From Agrocybe praecox (Eukaryota; Basidiomycota; Agaricomycetes; Agaricales; Agrocybaceae), in the NCBI GenBank assembly GCA_964017145.1, contig CAXHKQ010000284.1, forward strand, positions 1 through 12,233: a stretch of 12,233 nt of DNA, in the 5' to 3' direction. Position numbers and translations under genes: made by a program. Shown here piece by piece: positions 7,119 through 12,233 of this stretch. Each line of letters opens with the position of its first letter. Position 1 is the stretch's first letter. The notes under the pieces were generated by a model. That model saw only the letters and a list, made by a program, of their open reading frames with translations. It had not been told where the DNA came from and ran no database searches.

Positions 7119-7199
7119 ACTGATGCAGAAATCTAAGAACTCGCTGCTTTTATAGTTCACGATGAGTGTTGACTCGAAAGTTGTCGATGCTTCTAGAGG
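7119..7199 (-). promoter_or_regulatory. Proximal heat shock promoter of sHSP C
   Basis: On the minus strand: TATAAAAG at 7154-7147 and initiator TCAGT at 7123-7119, again 33 bp from TATA T to initiator A. A degenerate heat shock element lies at 7186-7198 (plus strand GAT-gc-TTC-ta-GAG). The leader of about 60 bases is A-rich (near-pure A from 7068 to 7085). A second TATA-like sequence, TATATAAAC at 7214-7206, has no matching initiator that I could find. Confidence 0.75.
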
Positions 7200-7281
7200 C
7201 TTTTTGTTTATATAGAGCTTATACGAAAGAGGGTTGGTTGACTGATGATTGTGAGTGTTTTGATCTGTTATCATATGTTAT

Positions 7282-7299
7282 TTCAAGAATGTTCTAGAA
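7282..7299. promoter_or_regulatory. Perfect four-unit heat shock element
   Basis: TTCaaGAAtgTTCtaGAA: four perfect alternating 5-bp units, the best HSF site in the window. It lies about 128 bp upstream of the TATA box of sHSP C and about 180 bp before the start of the 12-bp array. HSF trimers bind such sites in either orientation. The most likely target is gene C; an effect on the array side is possible but unproven. Confidence 0.85.
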
Positions 7300-7476
7300 A
7301 AAACATTTATGACTCATTTGGTATAATCTTATGAACCAAGAAAAACAGTAGAATTTATTAAATACCACCATCAAAAATGCTTCCTTAGAAGTGGAAACCC
7401 GTTGTTGGACATATAGATTATTACCAAGACTCAAGTAGTCAGAATATATTGAATTGTTTGTTGTCGTTTACACTGT

Positions 7477-10400
7477 GTGGTCTGGTCTGTGGTCTGGTCT
7501 GTGGTCTGGTCTGTGGTCTGGTCTGTGGTCTGGTCTGTGGTCTGGTCTGTGGTCTGGTCTGTGGTCTGGTCTGTGGTCTGGTCTGTGGTCTGGTCTGTGG
7601 TCTGGTCTGTGGTCTGGTCTGTGGTCTGGTCTGTGGTCTGGTCTGTGGTCTGGTCTGTGGTCTGGTCTGTGGTCTGGTCTGTGGTCTGGTCTGTGGTCTG
7701 GTCTGTGGTCTGGTCTGTGGTCTGGTCTGTGGTCTGGTCTGTGGTCTGGTCTGTGGTCTGGTCTGTGGTCTGGTCTGTGGTCTGGTCTGTGGTCTGGTCT
7801 GTGGTCTGGTCTGTGGTCTGGTCTGTGGTCTGGTCTGTGGTCTGGTCTGTGGTCTGGTCTGTGGTCTGGTCTGTGGTCTGGTCTGTGGTCTGGTCTGTGG
7901 TCTGGTCTGTGGTCTGGTCTGTGGTCTGGTCTGTGGTCTGGTCTGTGGTCTGGTCTGTGGTCTGGTCTGTGGTCTGGTCTGTGGTCTGGTCTGTGGTCTG
8001 GTCTGTGGTCTGGTCTGTGGTCTGGTCTGTGGTCTGGTCTGTGGTCTGGTCTGTGGTCTGGTCTGTGGTCTGGTCTGTGGTCTGGTCTGTGGTCTGGTCT
8101 GTGGTCTGGTCTGTGGTCTGGTCTGTGGTCTGGTCTGTGGTCTGGTCTGTGGTCTGGTCTGTGGTCTGGTCTGTGGTCTGGTCTGTGGTCTGGTCTGTGG
8201 TCTGGTCTGTGGTCTGGTCTGTGGTCTGGTCTGTGGTCTGGTCTGTGGTCTGGTCTGTGGTCTGGTCTGTGGTCTGGTCTGTGGTCTGGTCTGTGGTCTG
8301 GTCTGTGGTCTGGTCTGTGGTCTGGTCTGTGGTCTGGTCTGTGGTCTGGTCTGTGGTCTGGTCTGTGGTCTGGTCTGTGGTCTGGTCTGTGGTCTGGTCT
8401 GTGGTCTGGTCTGTGGTCTGGTCTGTGGTCTGGTCTGTGGTCTGGTCTGTGGTCTGGTCTGTGGTCTGGTCTGTGGTCTGGTCTGTGGTCTGGTCTGTGG
8501 TCTGGTCTGTGGTCTGGTCTGTGGTCTGGTCTGTGGTCTGGTCTGTGGTCTGGTCTGTGGTCTGGTCTGTGGTCTGGTCTGTGGTCTGGTCTGTGGTCTG
8601 GTCTGTGGTCTGGTCTGTGGTCTGGTCTGTGGTCTGGTCTGTGGTCTGGTCTGTGGTCTGGTCTGTGGTCTGGTCTGTGGTCTGGTCTGTGGTCTGGTCT
8701 GTGGTCTGGTCTGTGGTCTGGTCTGTGGTCTGGTCTGTGGTCTGGTCTGTGGTCTGGTCTGTGGTCTGGTCTGTGGTCTGGTCTGTGGTCTGGTCTGTGG
8801 TCTGGTCTGTGGTCTGGTCTGTGGTCTGGTCTGTGGTCTGGTCTGTGGTCTGGTCTGTGGTCTGGTCTGTGGTCTGGTCTGTGGTCTGGTCTGTGGTCTG
8901 GTCTGTGGTCTGGTCTGTGGTCTGGTCTGTGGTCTGGTCTGTGGTCTGGTCTGTGGTCTGGTCTGTGGTCTGGTCTGTGGTCTGGTCTGTGGTCTGGTCT
9001 GTGGTCTGGTCTGTGGTCTGGTCTGTGGTCTGGTCTGTGGTCTGGTCTGTGGTCTGGTCTGTGGTCTGGTCTGTGGTCTGGTCTGTGGTCTGGTCTGTGG
9101 TCTGGTCTGTGGTCTGGTCTGTGGTCTGGTCTGTGGTCTGGTCTGTGGTCTGGTCTGTGGTCTGGTCTGTGGTCTGGTCTGTGGTCTGGTCTGTGGTCTG
9201 GTCTGTGGTCTGGTCTGTGGTCTGGTCTGTGGTCTGGTCTGTGGTCTGGTCTGTGGTCTGGTCTGTGGTCTGGTCTGTGGTCTGGTCTGTGGTCTGGTCT
9301 GTGGTCTGGTCTGTGGTCTGGTCTGTGGTCTGGTCTGTGGTCTGGTCTGTGGTCTGGTCTGTGGTCTGGTCTGTGGTCTGGTCTGTGGTCTGGTCTGTGG
9401 TCTGGTCTGTGGTCTGGTCTGTGGTCTGGTCTGTGGTCTGGTCTGTGGTCTGGTCTGTGGTCTGGTCTGTGGTCTGGTCTGTGGTCTGGTCTGTGGTCTG
9501 GTCTGTGGTCTGGTCTGTGGTCTGGTCTGTGGTCTGGTCTGTGGTCTGGTCTGTGGTCTGGTCTGTGGTCTGGTCTGTGGTCTGGTCTGTGGTCTGGTCT
9601 GTGGTCTGGTCTGTGGTCTGGTCTGTGGTCTGGTCTGTGGTCTGGTCTGTGGTCTGGTCTGTGGTCTGGTCTGTGGTCTGGTCTGTGGTCTGGTCTGTGG
9701 TCTGGTCTGTGGTCTGGTCTGTGGTCTGGTCTGTGGTCTGGTCTGTGGTCTGGTCTGTGGTCTGGTCTGTGGTCTGGTCTGTGGTCTGGTCTGTGGTCTG
9801 GTCTGTGGTCTGGTCTGTGGTCTGGTCTGTGGTCTGGTCTGTGGTCTGGTCTGTGGTCTGGTCTGTGGTCTGGTCTGTGGTCTGGTCTGTGGTCTGGTCT
9901 GTGGTCTGGTCTGTGGTCTGGTCTGTGGTCTGGTCTGTGGTCTGGTCTGTGGTCTGGTCTGTGGTCTGGTCTGTGGTCTGGTCTGTGGTCTGGTCTGTGG
10001 TCTGGTCTGTGGTCTGGTCTGTGGTCTGGTCTGTGGTCTGGTCTGTGGTCTGGTCTGTGGTCTGGTCTGTGGTCTGGTCTGTGGTCTGGTCTGTGGTCTG
10101 GTCTGTGGTCTGGTCTGTGGTCTGGTCTGTGGTCTGGTCTGTGGTCTGGTCTGTGGTCTGGTCTGTGGTCTGGTCTGTGGTCTGGTCTGTGGTCTGGTCT
10201 GTGGTCTGGTCTGTGGTCTGGTCTGTGGTCTGGTCTGTGGTCTGGTCTGTGGTCTGGTCTGTGGTCTGGTCTGTGGTCTGGTCTGTGGTCTGGTCTGTGG
10301 TCTGGTCTGTGGTCTGGTCTGTGGTCTGGTCTGTGGTCTGGTCTGTGGTCTGGTCTGTGGTCTGGTCTGTGGTCTGGTCTGTGGTCTGGTCTGTGGTCTG

Positions 10401-12233
10401 GTCTGTGGTCTGGTCTGTGGTCTGGTCTGTGGTCTGGTCTGTGGTCTGGTCTGTGGTCTGGTCTGTGGTCTGGTCTGTGGTCTGGTCTGTGGTCTGGTCT
10501 GTGGTCTGGTCTGTGGTCTGGTCTGTGGTCTGGTCTGTGGTCTGGTCTGTGGTCTGGTCTGTGGTCTGGTCTGTGGTCTGGTCTGTGGTCTGGTCTGTGG
10601 TCTGGTCTGTGGTCTGGTCTGTGGTCTGGTCTGTGGTCTGGTCTGTGGTCTGGTCTGTGGTCTGGTCTGTGGTCTGGTCTGTGGTCTGGTCTGTGGTCTG
10701 GTCTGTGGTCTGGTCTGTGGTCTGGTCTGTGGTCTGGTCTGTGGTCTGGTCTGTGGTCTGGTCTGTGGTCTGGTCTGTGGTCTGGTCTGTGGTCTGGTCT
10801 GTGGTCTGGTCTGTGGTCTGGTCTGTGGTCTGGTCTGTGGTCTGGTCTGTGGTCTGGTCTGTGGTCTGGTCTGTGGTCTGGTCTGTGGTCTGGTCTGTGG
10901 TCTGGTCTGTGGTCTGGTCTGTGGTCTGGTCTGTGGTCTGGTCTGTGGTCTGGTCTGTGGTCTGGTCTGTGGTCTGGTCTGTGGTCTGGTCTGTGGTCTG
11001 GTCTGTGGTCTGGTCTGTGGTCTGGTCTGTGGTCTGGTCTGTGGTCTGGTCTGTGGTCTGGTCTGTGGTCTGGTCTGTGGTCTGGTCTGTGGTCTGGTCT
11101 GTGGTCTGGTCTGTGGTCTGGTCTGTGGTCTGGTCTGTGGTCTGGTCTGTGGTCTGGTCTGTGGTCTGGTCTGTGGTCTGGTCTGTGGTCTGGTCTGTGG
11201 TCTGGTCTGTGGTCTGGTCTGTGGTCTGGTCTGTGGTCTGGTCTGTGGTCTGGTCTGTGGTCTGGTCTGTGGTCTGGTCTGTGGTCTGGTCTGTGGTCTG
11301 GTCTGTGGTCTGGTCTGTGGTCTGGTCTGTGGTCTGGTCTGTGGTCTGGTCTGTGGTCTGGTCTGTGGTCTGGTCTGTGGTCTGGTCTGTGGTCTGGTCT
11401 GTGGTCTGGTCTGTGGTCTGGTCTGTGGTCTGGTCTGTGGTCTGGTCTGTGGTCTGGTCTGTGGTCTGGTCTGTGGTCTGGTCTGTGGTCTGGTCTGTGG
11501 TCTGGTCTGTGGTCTGGTCTGTGGTCTGGTCTGTGGTCTGGTCTGTGGTCTGGTCTGTGGTCTGGTCTGTGGTCTGGTCTGTGGTCTGGTCTGTGGTCTG
11601 GTCTGTGGTCTGGTCTGTGGTCTGGTCTGTGGTCTGGTCTGTGGTCTGGTCTGTGGTCTGGTCTGTGGTCTGGTCTGTGGTCTGGTCTGTGGTCTGGTCT
11701 GTGGTCTGGTCTGTGGTCTGGTCTGTGGTCTGGTCTGTGGTCTGGTCTGTGGTCTGGTCTGTGGTCTGGTCTGTGGTCTGGTCTGTGGTCTGGTCTGTGG
11801 TCTGGTCTGTGGTCTGGTCTGTGGTCTGGTCTGTGGTCTGGTCTGTGGTCTGGTCTGTGGTCTGGTCTGTGGTCTGGTCTGTGGTCTGGTCTGTGGTCTG
11901 GTCTGTGGTCTGGTCTGTGGTCTGGTCTGTGGTCTGGTCTGTGGTCTGGTCTGTGGTCTGGTCTGTGGTCTGGTCTGTGGTCTGGTCTGTGGTCTGGTCT
12001 GTGGTCTGGTCTGTGGTCTGGTCTGTGGTCTGGTCTGTGGTCTGGTCTGTGGTCTGGTCTGTGGTCTGGTCTGTGGTCTGGTCTGTGGTCTGGTCTGTGG
12101 TCTGGTCTGTGGTCTGGTCTGTGGTCTGGTCTGTGGTCTGGTCTGTGGTCTGGTCTGTGGTCTGGTCTGTGGTCTGGTCTGTGGTCTGGTCTGTGGTCTG
12201 GTCTGTGGTCTGGTCTGTGGTCTGGTCTGTGGT
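7477..12233 (+). repeat. Perfect 12-bp tandem array (GTGGTCTGGTCT), ~396 copies
   Basis: From 7477 every line of sequence repeats GTGGTCTGGTCT without a visible substitution or indel: 396 full units plus GTGGT at the window end, where the array is still running. The unit can be read as TCTGG + TCTGTGG, two near-copies of one motif. The plus strand has no A at all (5 G, 5 T, 2 C per unit) and therefore no stop codon in any frame; the minus strand has no T and also no stops. The left edge is abrupt: 7471-7476 (CACTGT) fits the unit only at its last base, and there are no degenerate boundary copies. Such uniformity points to very recent expansion, telomerase-like synthesis or assembly artefact. 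No gene is called in it. Confidence 0.98.

Noticed and set aside
7206..7214. Second TATA-like sequence (TATATAAAC, minus strand) upstream of sHSP C
   Set aside because: No TCAGT initiator at the 33-bp spacing seen in the other promoters; probably incidental AT-rich sequence.
7062..7274. In-frame 71-codon extension of sHSP C to an ATG at 7274
   Set aside because: It contains the TATA box, initiator and A-rich leader of the gene, and the sequence does not resemble sHSP N-termini. The MSLYP start at 7061 matches gene A.
7477..12233. CRISPR array or coding repeat protein
   Set aside because: The 12-bp unit has no spacers, so it is not CRISPR. Openness in all six frames is a by-product of the missing A/T bases and gives no support for translation.

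Overview
This is AT-rich eukaryotic nuclear DNA, almost certainly from an insect. It carries a cluster of four intronless small heat shock protein (sHSP, alpha-crystallin/Hsp20) genes of the 'lethal(2)essential for life' type. Arthropod core promoters (TATA box plus TCAGT initiator), heat shock elements, AATAAA signals and a decayed non-LTR retrotransposon support this. The insect order is not resolved. Nothing bacterial is present (no operons, no CRISPR, no IS elements), and I saw no tRNA or rRNA.

Layout. Positions 1-396 hold the 3' part of a plus-strand sHSP gene (called D here), with its 5' end outside the window. Positions 397-3268 are gene-poor and include diverged ~139-bp repeat modules at about 2000-2720. 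Positions 3269-4670 hold a divergent, head-to-head sHSP pair, A (minus) and B (plus), sharing a 427-bp promoter region. Positions 5123-5985 are the wreck of a plus-strand LINE with reverse transcriptase and RNase H fragments in several frames. Positions 6540-7061 hold a fourth sHSP gene, C (minus), the closest paralog of D. From 7477 to the window end (4757 bp, 39% of the window) there is one uninterrupted array of a 12-bp unit, GTGGTCTGGTCT, about 396 copies, with no variant seen by eye.

The four genes alternate in strand (+ - + -) and should encode ATP-independent holdase chaperones that bind unfolding proteins under stress. A, B and C each have a TATA box exactly 33 bp from a TCAGT initiator, an upstream heat shock element and an A-rich leader, which fits co-induction by HSF. 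The A/B region also carries four copies of the 8-mer TAACAGAA. Gene D shows evidence of a one-base insertion in its C-terminal tail.

The most striking feature is the 12-bp array. It is perfectly homogeneous, starts abruptly, has its G/T-rich strand running toward the window end as a telomere would, and begins about 180 bp from a perfect four-unit heat shock element. Whether it is a satellite, an unusual telomeric or neo-telomeric array, or an assembly artefact cannot be settled from sequence alone.
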